From NCBI RefSeq assembly GCF_001661345.1, contig NW_017962926.1, positions 370,241-434,240 of the forward strand: a DNA stretch of 64,000 nt, read 5' to 3'. This stretch comes from Ascoidea rubescens DSM 1968. Its lineage: Eukaryota; Ascomycota; Saccharomycetes; Ascoideales; Ascoideaceae. Shown one piece after another: positions 33,029 through 44,457 of the stretch (positions are counted from its first letter, which is position 1; each line of letters opens with the position of its first letter). Made by a program: the position numbers and the translations under genes. The notes under the pieces are model-generated. The model saw only the letters and a program-made list of their open reading frames with translations, ran no database searches and had not been told where the DNA came from.

Positions 33029-35866
33029 GTTATTATTGTTATTATTGTTATTGTTATTAATATTAGGATTCACAAATTGCATCGAGTCCTTTCTATCGTT
33101 CACTCCAAATTGAGAAAAGTTGTCAATGTTTACATCATTTGATCCATGATCAATACCAATATTTAATAATGCCTCATAACTTTCTTTAAATTGTAGTGTC
33201 ATCATATGGTTCATCATTTTTAATACCCATAAACTTTCCTTTGCCATATTAATCTTGTCGTCGAATTTTATAACTTGGGTTTGTTTTCCGTTTTTATTTA
33301 TTATATCCAATTTTGGTGATCTTAAAATTGTAATATAATTGATTGAAAATTTTAAAAAAACTCTGGCTTTAGATAAAAACAACCCATTATTAATAAGTAA
33401 AAGTGATATTATTCCAATATTGAATAACAATGACAAATTCAAATACCAGGGCGTCAATATTAAATTGACACTATTTTGATTTGGAGGAGAGCCCCCATTA
33501 AGCAATAATTTGTTAAAATTATAAACAATATTAAAGACTTTTAAAATTTGTTCACACGAATCAACAACGGTTTCAATCGATAAACTTTGAACGTTTACTT
33601 TTTTATTTAAAAATGGCATTAAACTTCTAGAATTCAAACCTAATAACAAATCATAATAATGAAATCTTAACTGAGAATTAAGTAATAGTTTATAAATTTG
33701 ATCCAAGTTGTTATTTTCAATATTATTTGAAAAATTGGAATTTTCAATTTGAATTAAATCATTATTAATATTATTTTTGAGCATCCAGTTATTCCATTTT
33801 TCTAAATATGTTTTAATCTTATAAATCTCAGATAAATGTAAAGCATGAGAATTAAACGGTTGTAATTTACTAGAAATTCTAGCTAAATGAATCATAGCCA
33901 AACTCTCAATTGTTAACCAACCGTCTTTTTCAGTTTCAAAATCCATTGTTGGCCATTCTAGATTAATTTCATAGTCTTTAATAGAATCAGTTCTACCACT
34001 TTGAAATCCAAATAATTTATCCCAAGTATAAACACACCAAAATATTCTTTTTGCTTTAATTTTATCGTAAGGTTTAATATTTTCTTTCAAATCAAAATTT
34101 GAAAAGTTTAAAGACATACCCAAAGCCATTCTGATTGCGCAACCTAAAGCAAAGTAGGAAGAGGTTTGACGATGAGTTGTTCTAAGATAAAAGGTTATTA
34201 GCAACCAGCCTTGAATAATTTCAAAAGATTCCCATTCAAAGGATAATTTTTGGATAATATTATGAGCACAATCAAATAAATTTTCTTCTAAACTTTTGGG
34301 AATTTCAATTCCTAAGGATTGATCTAGTTGAGAGAATTCCAAGAATCTGAAAGATATGGCATAAACTATGTATAAAATGGCAGTGAATAATCTTGTATTT
34401 CTATTTTGGTTTTTAAGGTGTAAAGTTTTCATATAAGTGTTGTACTGTTCAAGAAAGACCTTTTTATGTAGAATAGTAAAAAGAGGATTAATTGCATCGA
34501 GAAAAAACATGACTAATTTGTCACTTAGTATTATATCATTGATCAAACAATTGAATGGAGGTAAAATTCTTTGAGATAAATAATGGGAACCGCTCATGTT
34601 CCAAGCGTAAAATTGTGTTCTAGGTTCTATTACTTTTTTTTGAGATTGAGTAGATAAAGAGTTGTATAGTAGCTGGCCTAAATCCTTTGCTATGATGTTG
34701 TGATATTTTCTCATTAATCTCCATTTATTTGCGCTGAAAAGGTATACATTGTCTTCTTTGTAGCCATAGTCGCTATCAATATTAAAATTATCGATATCCG
34801 GGTCTAAGTTGTTATGATTTTTGTTATTATATTGGATGTTGGAGTTAATTTTAGGATTATTTACTAGATTAATTGGGTTGTTGAATGAATTGTTGATTGA
34901 GTCGTTACTTTTATTATTTATTACGTTTTCAAGGAATCTTACTTTATTTTCTAAATATTGGATGTAATTTGAATTTGAATTTGAATGAAGATTTTTATTG
35001 TCATTATCATCATTATTGTTATCGAACTTTTTAAAGTTATCGCCTTTGTTATTTATTGTGTAGGGTTTATCAGTATTATTGTTACTATTATTAGTGCTGT
35101 TATTAATAGTGGTGCTAGTGCTGTTGGCACTGTTGGAATTGCTGTTGATATTAGTGTTATTGATGCTAGAGTTGTTAGTATTGTTTCCAATTGAGGTTTG
35201 AGAATATGAACATGAATGACTGTGTTTAATGCAAGTAACACAGGGTTGTTGACCATCACATTTAATTTTTTGTCTTTTGCACCTATCGCAAGCTTTATTT
35301 ACTCTTAATCTAGGTTTCACAGACTGCTCTGATTTTCTTTTTCTAGACTGTTTTAAAGTGGTTAATTTTAAATTGATATCCGAAGACCTTCGATAAACTG
35401 TTATCTTTGAGTTGTCAGTGTCATTATTATCGTTGGTAGTAGGGTTAATTACAGCGTTCGGATTATTGGGGTTATTGAGATTGTTAAGATTGTTAAGATT
35501 GTTGAGATTGTTGAGATTGTTAAGATTGTTAAGATTGCTAAGAGTGTTTAAAGTATTAAGAGTGTTATAGTTACTAATATTGTTGAGATTATTATGGTTT
35601 AATAGATTTGGATTTGAGTTTGAATTAGAAGAAACATCTTGATTCGAAATTGGCAAAGGGTGATGTTGCAATAAGTTGTGGTTTAAATTTTGATTTATAT
35701 TCAGGTTTCTGTTGTGATTTAAATTCAGGGATTGGTTTGTAGGAGCAGACAAAGAGTTATTAGAGGTGTTAAGATTAGAATGATCGGAATTCATGTTTAA
35801 TGAGTCCATCAAGTTTTGAAAAGAATCAAAATTGTCTTGAGAAGAGAAAGAACGATTATTGGCCAT
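32060..35866 (-). CDS. Zn2Cys6 transcription factor, unassigned
   Basis: A 1268-residue fungal regulator. The binuclear zinc cluster is ACDRCKRQKIKCDG, continuing CVTCIKHSHSC (about residues 193-219), with the six cysteines in standard spacing. A leucine-containing coiled segment follows (YIQYLENKVRFLENV) and may mediate dimerisation. The middle homology region (fungal_trans) spans about residues 400-700, including WNMSGSHYL, AINPLFTILHKKVF and RIFWCVYTWDKLFG. The N-terminus has an NNL-type repeat (DNA 35476-35540), and the C-terminus has an asparagine run of about 50 residues (32906-33060). I cannot place it confidently with a named yeast factor; TBS1/HAL9 or ASG1 relatives are possible. It is divergent to TIF11. 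Confidence 0.9.
32906..33060. repeat. ATT/AAT microsatellite encoding polyasparagine
   Basis: About 50 near-perfect ATT units on the + strand, in frame within the Zn2Cys6 factor on the minus strand (AAT = Asn). A few TTG/ACT interruptions give Ser or CAA-type changes. Length polymorphism between strains is expected. Confidence 0.95.
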
Positions 35867-36278
35867 TTACTTTGTCTATCTGGGACAAATAAGTCGCTTT
35901 GCAGGCTAATAATAGGATGAAGAGAAGAACGTCGACCAGTAGGGTGAAAAAAAGCCAGAAAGCACAGCACAGCACAGCACGTTCAGCAAAGAACCAGAAA
36001 CAGCACGACCCAAGAAAGAAAGCAGCAGGGGCAGCAGAAGCACCACACGGAAAACGGCGGTCTCCCGAGCTGCTGCTTCCGCTCCGGCGCCTGCTACAGA
36101 TGCTCCACCAAATTCCCCACGGCGCACGTGGATCTCGGAAGTGCGCAATCCGAGTAGAATACCTCGGTTGTGAGCGGTCACATGTTGCACGCATTTTGGT
36201 GAGGTTGAATTTTTTTTCCAGGCTATTCAACAACGACATCTACAGCCATAATATAGTTCCAAAACAAAGCCTGTGAAG
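35867..36278. promoter_or_regulatory. Divergent promoter between Zn2Cys6 factor and TIF11
   Basis: 412 bp, GC-rich between about 35930 and 36180, with a short AGCAC repeat (about 35963-35983) and CGG/CCG words. Overlapping open frames here are compositional. No specific factor site is assigned. Confidence 0.45.
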
Positions 36279-36823
36279 ATGCCAAAAAACAAGGGAAAAG
36301 TATGTGTGTTTGGTGGTCTACAAACTGTGCTGTTGCAGCCTGTGCTATCTGGGAATATAGCTATTCCAGTTACTAACTTGTTTTTTCTAATTAGGGTGGT
36401 AAAAATAGACGTCGTGGAAAAAACGAAAGTGACAACCAAAAAAGAGAGTTGGTCACCAAGGACGAAGGTCAAGAATATGCTCAAGTTGTCAAAATGTTGG
36501 GTAACGGTCGAATTGATGTCCAGTGTTTTGATGGTATCAAGAGAATGGGTCATATTAGAGGTAAATTAAGAAAAAAAGTTTGGATGGGCCCCGGTGACAT
36601 TATTTTGGTGTCTTTAAGAGATTTTCAAGATGACCAATGCGATGTTATTCAAAAATATAATGCTGATGAAGCCAGAAACTTAAAAAGTATGGGTGAACTA
36701 CCTGAAAGTGCCAAAATTAATGAAACTAACTTTGGTGGAGATGATTCTGATGAAGAAGTTAACTTTGAATTTGGTGCCGACGACGATGACAATAAATCTG
36801 ATTTGGACATTGATGATATTTAA
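36279..36823 (+). CDS. TIF11: Translation initiation factor eIF1A (two exons)
   Basis: eIF1A binds the A site of the 40S subunit and promotes scanning and start-codon recognition. Exon 1 is 36279-36299 (MPKNKGK), the intron is 36300-36394 (95 nt) and exon 2 is 36395-36823, giving 149 residues. The donor is GTATGT, with a perfect TACTAAC (36371-36377) and acceptor AATTAG. The spliced N-terminus is [19 protein letters not shown], the basic NTT of eIF1A. The OB fold has [34 protein letters not shown] and [11 protein letters not shown]. The acidic C-terminal tail ends in DLDIDDI, the known eIF5B-binding end. Start and intron placement are secure. Confidence 0.97.
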
Positions 36824-37517
36824 ATATTTCAATATTTAAGTATTTTATTTTTTTTTCCTCTTTTTTTTCTACTTTTACTTTTTCTTGAAGTATATTGAGT
36901 TTAAATTTTCTTTTTTTCGAAAGAATAATTGAAGTGAAGAAAAAAAAAACCCTTTTATCAATACACATGCTCAAAGCACACTGAATATTGGTAATCAATC
37001 AATTTATTAATTAATTAGGTTATTAATTAATTAGGTGATTAATTAATTGATTACTATAATTTTGAGAATCAAATTTCTTTGGCTTGAATTTTTAAAACTG
37101 CTTGTGTCAATTTCCAAAATTGTAGATAATGTAAAAAGAAAATCGAATCAAGTCAAAATCGCAAAATGCTGGACGTTAAAACGGAACAATAAAATGCAAC
37201 AATATGCTAACAAATAAAATTTTCAAACAGGGTAAACTTTCTAGAAATTAAAGTTTGATTTTGTTTATCAATTCTTCTACTTTTATTTATATTTCATAAA
37301 AATGAATTAAAAATAAATTAAAAATGAATTGAAGTCTACAAACACATTTTTTTTTTCTTATACCATATATCATGCCATATATTATATCATATCTCATATA
37401 TAAAAAAAATAAATAAAATAACTCAGATTAAATTAATTGAAATATGAATACAACTCATATTTTTTTTCTGCTGTATAATTTATTTCAATTGCTGTTGTTT
37501 TTTTAAAAAGAAACAAA
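36824..37517. other. Convergent 3' region between TIF11 and GND1
   Basis: 694 bp of AT-rich sequence between convergent genes. It includes T-runs, an inverted repeat at 36991-37054 and TATATC-rich sequence just before the GND1 stop that could serve as polyadenylation signals. No gene seen. Confidence 0.55.
36991..37054. terminator. AT-rich inverted repeat between convergent genes
   Basis: Exact 9-bp arms GTAATCAAT (36991-36999) and ATTGATTAC (37046-37054) enclose three copies of an ATTAATTAATTAGG-like unit. It may form a hairpin in either transcript. Its role in 3'-end formation is only a guess. Confidence 0.35.
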
Positions 37518-39170
37518 CTAAGCAATATAAGTGGAAGCAGAAATATTACCACCACGACCGGTCCAGTTGATGTGAATATCTTCACCTAATGGCAAGTTAT
37601 CAGATGCAGCTTCTGATAAGACCTTGAAAGTATGAGCACCAAAGTAATCTCTTTGAGCCTGTAATAAATTAGCTGGCAAACGAGCAGATCTGTAACCATC
37701 GTAAAATGCCAAAGCAGTTGAGAAAGCAGGAGTTGGAATACCGTATTGAATACCTAAGACCAAGGTCTTTCTCCAGCCAGCTTGGGCTTTTTCAATAGCA
37801 GATTTGAAAAATTGATTGAAAAGCAAGTTTTCCAAATCTGGGGTTTCTCTAAAAGCTTTTGTAATTTCAGCCAAAAAGACAGATCTGATGATACAACCGC
37901 CTCTCCACATCAAGGCAATGGCAGGATTGTTCAATTTCCAGCCGTATTCCTTAGCGGCTTCTCTAATCAACATGAAACCCTGAGTGTAGGAGATGATTTT
38001 GGAAGCATATAAGGCTTGTTCTAAATCATCAACAAATTGGTCTTTATTTTCTGGAGTTACAATGCCGTCTGGGATTGGTGGGCCAGTTAAAAGAGTTGAA
38101 GCTTTAACTCTTTCTGTTTTGATAGCAGATAAACATCTTGAAAAGACAGCTTCACCGATCAAAGTGACAGGCATACCTAGATCTAGAGCGTTAATAGCAG
38201 TCCATTTTCCGGTACCCTTTTGACCAGCAGTATCCATGATCTTTTCGACTAATGGAGTGCCATCCACGTCATCATATAATAAGATGTCTCTTGTGATTTC
38301 GATCAAGAATGAGTCTAAAACACCAGTATTCCATTTGGCAAAGACGTTACCGATTTCTTTATCAGTGAATTTGGCGACTCTTTTCATGATATCGTAAGCT
38401 TCACAGATCAATTGCATATCGCCGTATTCGATACCATTGTGTACCATTTTGACGTAATGACCAGCGCCAGCAGGGCCTACCCAATCACAACAAGGTTCAC
38501 CATCAGATTTGGCGGCAATTGATTGGAAAATGTTTTTAAGATGTGGCCAGGCATCTTCATGACCACCAGGCATCAAAGAAGGACCATATCTTGCACCTTC
38601 TTCACCACCAGAGACACCAGAACCAACAAATAAAATGCCCTTTTCTTTTAATTCAGCGTATCTTCTATTGGAATCGGGGAAATGAGAGTTACCACCATCG
38701 ATAATGATGTCACCTTGGTCTAAATAAGGTAATACTTGGTTAATGAATGCGTCGACAGCGAAGCCAGCTTTGACCAATAACATGATTCTTCTTGGTTTTT
38801 TCAAATGAGCAATTAATTCAGGAATTGAATGAGCACCGATGATGGATTTACCCTTGGCTTCATTTTGCAAGAAATGGTCAACTTTGGATACGGTTCTGTT
38901 GTAAGCGACAACAGTAAAACCATGGTCAGCAGCGTTAAGGATCAAATTTTGACCCATAACAGCCAAACCAATTAAAGCGAAATCAGCACTGTAGACAAAA
39001 ATTTCCTGAATAAATTAGTAAATTGAATTCAATTGGTATAAGTGGCATGCGTTTAGTAAGAAACAAAAGAAAAGCCAGAACGGAAAGAAAAGAAACGCTG
39101 ATTTCAATTGACGATATAATTGAGCAGGGAAAAAAAAGAAGAAAGCTTACGTTGCAGCAATAGAAGACAT
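37518..39170 (-). CDS. GND1: 6-phosphogluconate dehydrogenase (two exons)
   Basis: Third enzyme of the oxidative pentose-phosphate branch; it makes ribulose-5-phosphate and NADPH in the cytosol. Exon 1 is 39151-39170 (20 nt), the intron is 38989-39150 (162 nt) and exon 2 is 37518-38988, giving 496 residues. The donor is GTAAGC, the branch point is TACTAAT (39014-39020) and the acceptor is CTACAG. Splicing gives [20 protein letters not shown], restoring the dinucleotide fold's GxAxxG. The active site has [13 protein letters not shown]. The C-terminus has [15 protein letters not shown]. An AG only 8 nt after the branch point is skipped, because using it leads to a stop after 11 codons. Codon bias is strong, consistent with high expression. 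Confidence 0.97.
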
Positions 39171-39460
39171 TGTGGGGGAAAGAGACAGTGGTGGAGCAAA
39201 AAGAAAGAAACAGAAAAGAAGGGAATAGGTGATTTAGAGAGAAACACTAGAAGCAGTGAATAGGGCAGGGGAATTGGAAGCATTTATATGTCCTGGAACA
39301 GAGAGCGTATGGGACTGTGCATTAGTAAGAGAGGTGGGAAAAATAGTGTTTAATGTTCCGATGGTTTGACATAGCGATAAACAGCACGGCCGGCGATTGG
39401 CCCACGATAAATAGGAAAAGGACTTTGATTTGGTGTGGGAGGTGGATTGTATGGGGGTAT

Positions 39461-39533
39461 GGTGCTGGAGGTTAATCGGCGGTAATTCCTACGCACCAGC
39501 ACCAATACGCTCCAACACACACCCTCCAGCACC
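39461..39533. repeat. 11-bp inverted repeat in GND1 promoter
   Basis: GGTGCTGGAGG (39461-39471) and its exact complement CCTCCAGCACC (39523-39533) are separated by 51 bp, about 290-360 bp upstream of the GND1 start. They could be two opposed sites for one factor. Confidence 0.6.
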
Positions 39534-40388
39534 AGGGCTTTTCCATCTCTGAGGGTTTCGTCTGAAGAACACTGCGAACCGGCAACTTTCGCTCTCTTCT
39601 GGCTCTTTTGCTGCCTCCCAGCTGCTGCTCTTCCACCTCTGCCTCTGCTTTATAGCCGTTCTTTGCGTGCTCCCGTTGCCCTGCGCTCCCGGGCGCTCTT
39701 TCCGGGACTGAGCACGTGCTATACTGGGATATGGCGGAGATACCTGTATTTACGGGACGCTTGGGGTGTTTTCACCTGACACAGATTGAGTACACAACCA
39801 TTGATCATAGTCTGTTTAGTGCGTGGTGCCGAATTGTAATACATTGTTGGTTCCTCTATGGCATTGGCGATATGAGTAATACCTTACTGAGCTACAACCT
39901 TCAATAGCCCAATATCTCAGGATCTTAGTGATGTGGTTAACAATCCACCTTTACTCAATGTCTTTTTTATTTCCGCATACTTTCAATCAGCAACAGAAGG
40001 TTAGCGATGCCAATAAATGTTAGGTTTCGTATTGGAATATAATAAATGGAGACTGAAATTTTGTTTTTGACTACAATGGTCAATTATCATTCAATTGAGC
40101 GAATTAATGAATAATTTCATATAAAGCCATTATAAAAATATTATAAAATATAAAGAATGAAAACAAAAACTTGTGCAATAGACAAGATTGGAACAGGATT
40201 TGAATAGATATTTAATAAAAATAATGTAGTATAATATGAATAATAATAAAAACGTTTAAACAATGGATAAATTATAAAATATAGAGAATAACAATAAAAG
40301 TGAAAAAAGAAAAAGAAAAAAAAGAAAAAAAAGAAAAAAAAGAAAACAAAATAAATAAATATATTATTATTTTGTTCTTTTTTGTTCT

Positions 40389-40458
40389 TTTTACTTTTAC
40401 TTTTACTTTTACTTTTACTTTTACTTTTACTTTTACTTTTACTTTTACTTTTACTTTT
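40389..40458. repeat. (TTTTAC)n minisatellite
   Basis: About eleven tandem TTTTAC units, followed by a short GTTTT repeat that ends near the RRP7 stop codon. Non-coding. Confidence 0.95.
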
Positions 40459-40476
40459 TGTTTTGTTTTGTTTTGT

Positions 40477-41430
40477 TTAGTAAGGATTGAAACTTCTCTT
40501 TTCCTTTAATAACTTGACCTGTTCCTGATCTTCTTTAAATTTCTTTAATAACGAATTCATTTCAATTTTCTTTTTTTCTCTAATTTGAAACCTATAGAAA
40601 TCCTCTTTTTGTTTTTTCTTTTTGATCTTGTCAATCTTGTTTTTCAACTCACTATTATTGTTCAATTTTAATTTAGACACTTTTCCCATAATAGTTTTTT
40701 TGGTCCTACGATGGCTCTTTGAAACCACCAATTGAAACCCATCTTCGTCAATTAAATTCTCCTCTTTATTCATTTCCTCAAGTTCTCTTGTCTGTTTATT
40801 ATTAAACTTATTCATCGATATATTCACAGTAACCAACAATTCTTCTGTATTCAATATTTGTTCCCTCAATTTATTTACATATCTCTTGTATCCATAAAAC
40901 TCATTATTTTCTTCATCTTCTGAAGTAGGATATAACGGTAAACTATTGCTATCTTGGTTGTTCTCATACATTTTGATCAACTTTCGATAATTTTTCAAAA
41001 ATAAATTCAACGCAGATTTATCGATAAACCGAATTATACAACAGTTTCTTGGTAACTTGAACACCTGCCCCTGTTCCTCTTTATAATTATATTCCTTGTT
41101 ATCTATATCATTAAATTCATCTGTCAATTTATCCAAATTTATATCATGATTCTCCAACTCGTTATTAACTATTATATCCTCAACTATTGCACTGTTATCA
41201 GATATCTGATTCGTAATTATGTTTCTCACTTTCTTCAATGTGATATCCTTAGGGAAATTTATAACAAATAAACTTCTATCATTATTGTCTTTTGTACTAT
41301 TGCTTCCATTTTTCACTTTAACCTCATGTTTCTTGAAAAATATATAATGCAATATCTCTCTCTTGTGAACTGTACTATATATCCTCAAGGGCAATATAGA
41401 AAAACCCTTAATTTCTGTAATTATCCCCAT
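40477..41430 (-). CDS. RRP7: Ribosomal RNA processing protein RRP7
   Basis: Essential component of the small-subunit processome (UTP-C-associated) for 18S rRNA maturation in the nucleolus. The 317-residue protein starts with IKGFSILPLRI and LHYIFFKKHEVK, as in the RRP7 N-terminal domain. A short RRM-like segment, RSLFVINFPKDITLKKVR, follows. The diagnostic C-terminus is DFYRFQIREKKKIEMNSL, ending KRSFNPY. A low-complexity acidic stretch lies in the middle. The ATG at 41430 is the only sensible start. It is divergent to STE50, with 512 bp between. Confidence 0.93.
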   Translation of the reverse strand: MGIITEIKGFSILPLRIYSTVHKREILHYIFFKKHEVKVKNGSNSTKDNNDRSLFVINFPKDITLKKVRNIITNQISDNSAIVEDIIVNNELENHDINLDKLTDEFNDIDNKEYNYKEEQGQVFKLPRNCCIIRFIDKSALNLFLKNYRKLIKMYENNQDSNSLPLYPTSEDEENNEFYGYKRYVNKLREQILNTEELLVTVNISMNKFNNKQTRELEEMNKEENLIDEDGFQLVVSKSHRRTKKTIMGKVSKLKLNNNSELKNKIDKIKKKKQKEDFYRFQIREKKKIEMNSLLKKFKEDQEQVKLLKEKRSFNPY

Positions 41431-41942
41431 CTCTTATCCTCAATTTTTTCTTCAGTGTTATTTCTAACCCTTCTTTTCTTGTTTTTCAAATAAAAACAAA
41501 TTTCCAATTATACCCCCAAAATCATAGCAAAAAAATTTTAATATTTTTTTTTTCGTTTCTCAAATCCAATGCTGCGGTGCTATTAATACATACATGTACG
41601 GATGTGTACATAACAAAGCAGACCTGTCTAAAAATACCACCAACGCGGATATAATATAGCTTACATAACGCCTTATCTAATAACCGCTTTTTTTTCAAGG
41701 CTTGTTCTAGCCCTTTATCTTTTTGTTTTTTACAACAGCCTGTAATTTTTATACCTTCTAACATTCAATGCTATTGTTAAAGGCAAACCTTCCAATATCT
41801 TCATATCCACCTTTATTTCTGCTCAATTATCCTCTCATTTGTCTTCTTTTCTTTTATTTTTACTTGCTTTGTTTTTGGATTGTTTTTTTTGGTTTTGTTG
41901 TTCTTATGATATGATAATCTTCATATCTTAAATATTATCAGA
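41431..41942. promoter_or_regulatory. Divergent promoter between RRP7 and STE50
   Basis: 512 bp, T-rich on the STE50 side. No exact pheromone-response element or ribosome-biogenesis PAC motif was noticed. No gene supported. Confidence 0.5.
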
Positions 41943-44039
41943 ATGAGAGATTTGAATATTAACGACCTATTATCCTGGACTTCCATTGATGTTCACAACT
42001 GGATATCCTCACTACAAGAACTAAATACAATAAACAACTCAAATTCTGTTAACAATAATGAAGTTTATAACTGTAAAACAATAGCCAAAAAATTCTTGGA
42101 TAATAACATTACGGGAAATCAGCTCATTTATCTTACAAATGACTCCAAATATTTTAATGATATGTCAATAAGAAATTTTAAAGCAAAATTAATCTTAAAG
42201 AAAAGTATCCTAAATTTAATTGAGGACTACAATAATCTAAATATTGATTTAAAAAACTTGAAAAATAACCAAATCCTATTAACTAACAACATTTACAATG
42301 CTTTGCCAATCATTAAAAATTTATTAGTTTATTTATTACACTCATCTCTCAATCAAAACATTAACAATATCAATAACAACATTAATAATAATTCCATAGA
42401 TGTAAACAATACAAAAGACTTGTTAATAAACGATTTGAGACTAGATCAGGATTTTGAGAAATTAAACGATAAATCAAAACAATTAAAAGATGAAATTTCA
42501 AAATTATTTAAATTAATTAGAGAAATGAAGCCTTTGCCTGATTTAACTCCAACAGGAAATTCACATCGAACTTCAAATCCCAATTCCAATCCAAATGTCT
42601 TGAATAATATAAACACTTTAATTGCAAACGACTCATTCTATATCAACTCAAAGAACAATAACTCAAACTCCTCTTTACATAGATTAAATTCAGCCGCTTC
42701 TTCCCTTGTCAATTCTCCAATTAAAACAATGTCAATATCCTATGCTACTGCTGTAACTTCTACAAATACTGAAGTTAAAAATATACTTAAAAAAAACAAG
42801 TCCTCTAATGGGAATATGAATATAAACAACAATCATAGTAACAGCAATATTAATAACAATAAAAGTAATAACAATAACAACAATTCCTCCAATATTCCTA
42901 ATACAACCAGAAAATCCTCTATATCAACTATCGATCTTCGGATCCAATCAAATAATAACAATAGTAATAACAATAGTAATAACGCAAATAATAGTAACTC
43001 AAATTCAAATAATAATTCTTCTTCGCAAAATACTATAAGCTCAAACAGTTTTACATCTTTAATTCGAAATAAATCAGAAAAATATTTAACTAATCCTTTA
43101 AAGAAAAATAGTTCAGGATCTGGAATACCAAGCACTTTTCTTAGTTTAAGTAAATCAAGAAATAAAAATCATAATATAAATAATTTGCATTTAAATCTTT
43201 CAACAACAAATCTAAATAATAATAACAACATCAGTATTGTCAACAATAACAACAACAACAACAACAACAACAATAACAATAACAATAATAATAATAATAA
43301 TAATAGCGGCAATAGTAATAGCAGTAATAACAGCAGTAATGCTATCAATAATAATAATAATAATAATAAGAATGATTCAGCAGGAAATAATAATGGCAAT
43401 GATCAGTTTAATTCAAATAATAGCAGAAGATCAATTGCTGCTGCTTTTGCATCTGCAAATAACTCATCAAATAATATTGTAACATCTTCAATTCCTTATC
43501 ATACCTCTTCACCAACTAATATTTACTCTCAATCTGCGGCTGCTGCATTACCTTCAACTCATTCTAAATCAACTATTAATATCAATGGCATTAATGGTGT
43601 TAATACTAATAGTGCTATTACTGCTGGTTCTACTTCTACTACTTCTACTATTAATAATAATAACAATAATAACAATAATAATAATTCTACCTCAACGATT
43701 CCCACTCCTCTATCATCTTCGTCATTTCATCACCCTAAAATTTTGCCACCAAATAATGGAAAATCATTTAAAAGAAATCTTAAAATTGATGATGAAGAAG
43801 ATTCATATGATAAAGTTTTAGAAATGGTTCGAGCCAAGTATAAAGTTGAAGATGGAAATTATGTATTGGTAGTTTGTTACGGGGATAAAGAAAAAGTTAT
43901 TAAACCAAATGAAAAACCGATAAAGGTTTTTAAAAGTTTGATTGAATACCATCCAACTTTAATACTAAGACAGCTTAATGAGACAAGTGGTGAAGAAGAA
44001 AGTTATACGGGAAAAAATGTTCCAGGAGGATGTTTTTAA
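41943..44039 (+). CDS. STE50: MAPK adaptor STE50 (SAM and RA domains)
   Basis: Adaptor that links Cdc42/Opy2 at the membrane to the MAPKKK Ste11 in mating, filamentation and HOG signalling. An N-terminal SAM domain covers about residues 8-80 (LLSWTSIDVHNWISSL ... FNDMSIRNFKAKLILKKSIL). A coiled segment follows. The C-terminal Ras-association domain is at about 615-680 (VLEMVRAKYKVEDGNYVLVVCYGDKE), ending in VPGGCF, as other yeast STE50 proteins end in a PGG tail. Between them lie about 350 residues rich in Asn and Ser, including a long asparagine run (DNA 43200-43370), making the protein twice the 346 residues of S. cerevisiae STE50. Confidence 0.9.
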   Translation: MRDLNINDLLSWTSIDVHNWISSLQELNTINNSNSVNNNEVYNCKTIAKKFLDNNITGNQLIYLTNDSKYFNDMSIRNFKAKLILKKSILNLIEDYNNLNIDLKNLKNNQILLTNNIYNALPIIKNLLVYLLHSSLNQNINNINNNINNNSIDVNNTKDLLINDLRLDQDFEKLNDKSKQLKDEISKLFKLIREMKPLPDLTPTGNSHRTSNPNSNPNVLNNINTLIANDSFYINSKNNNSNSSLHRLNSAASSLVNSPIKTMSISYATAVTSTNTEVKNILKKNKSSNGNMNINNNHSNSNINNNKSNNNNNNSSNIPNTTRKSSISTIDLRIQSNNNNSNNNSNNANNSNSNSNNNSSSQNTISSNSFTSLIRNKSEKYLTNPLKKNSSGSGIPSTFLSLSKSRNKNHNINNLHLNLSTTNLNNNNNISIVNNNNNNNNNNNNNNNNNNNNNSGNSNSSNNSSNAINNNNNNNKNDSAGNNNGNDQFNSNNSRRSIAAAFASANNSSNNIVTSSIPYHTSSPTNIYSQSAAAALPSTHSKSTININGINGVNTNSAITAGSTSTTSTINNNNNNNNNNNSTSTIPTPLSSSSFHHPKILPPNNGKSFKRNLKIDDEEDSYDKVLEMVRAKYKVEDGNYVLVVCYGDKEKVIKPNEKPIKVFKSLIEYHPTLILRQLNETSGEEESYTGKNVPGGCF

Positions 44040-44457
44040 ATTAAAGGGATGATTTATGAAAAAGACTTATTAAAGGAAGAAAGATCACTGAGTTAATTAT
44101 TTATACTTTGGTTAAATTTATTTTAAAAAAATTAGAAATAGTTTAGTTTTTGTTTTTGGATTTTTTTTTTATTGATATTCTTAGTTGACGATTTATTTCA
44201 ATTTATTTCATAGTACTTTTTGATTTATTTACTTGTTTATTTACTTGTTTATTTATTTATTTAAACTTTTTTGATTCTTATGTTGCATTACATTTTTTAA
44301 ATTTCACGAATTTTTCATTTTCTATTTTTTATTTTTTATTTTTTATTTTTTATTTTTTATTCTCCATTTCTACTTTCTATTTTTCATTGTCTATTGTCCA
44401 TTTTTAAATTTTATTTTATTTTATTATTTATATAAAATATAATAAAATAAAATAATA
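44040..44457. other. Convergent 3' region between STE50 and BOS1
   Basis: 418 bp of very T-rich sequence with a (ATTTTTT)n repeat near 44320-44360. No gene seen. Confidence 0.6.

Larger units (their letters stand above)
39171..40476. other. GND1 upstream region and RRP7 downstream region
   Basis: 1.3 kb without a gene. Positions 39350-39730 are GC-rich and probably contain the GND1 regulatory region, including an 11-bp inverted repeat (39461-39533). From 39900 on the sequence is AT-rich, ending in A/G-rich and TTTTAC repeats beside the RRP7 stop. No RNA gene recognised. Confidence 0.5.

Noticed and set aside
32745-33142. Open frames of polyleucine, polyisoleucine or polytyrosine
   Set aside because: Shadow frames of the ATT microsatellite that encodes polyasparagine on the minus strand.
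43169-43482. Polyleucine and polyisoleucine frames
   Set aside because: Shadow frames of the Asn-rich part of STE50.
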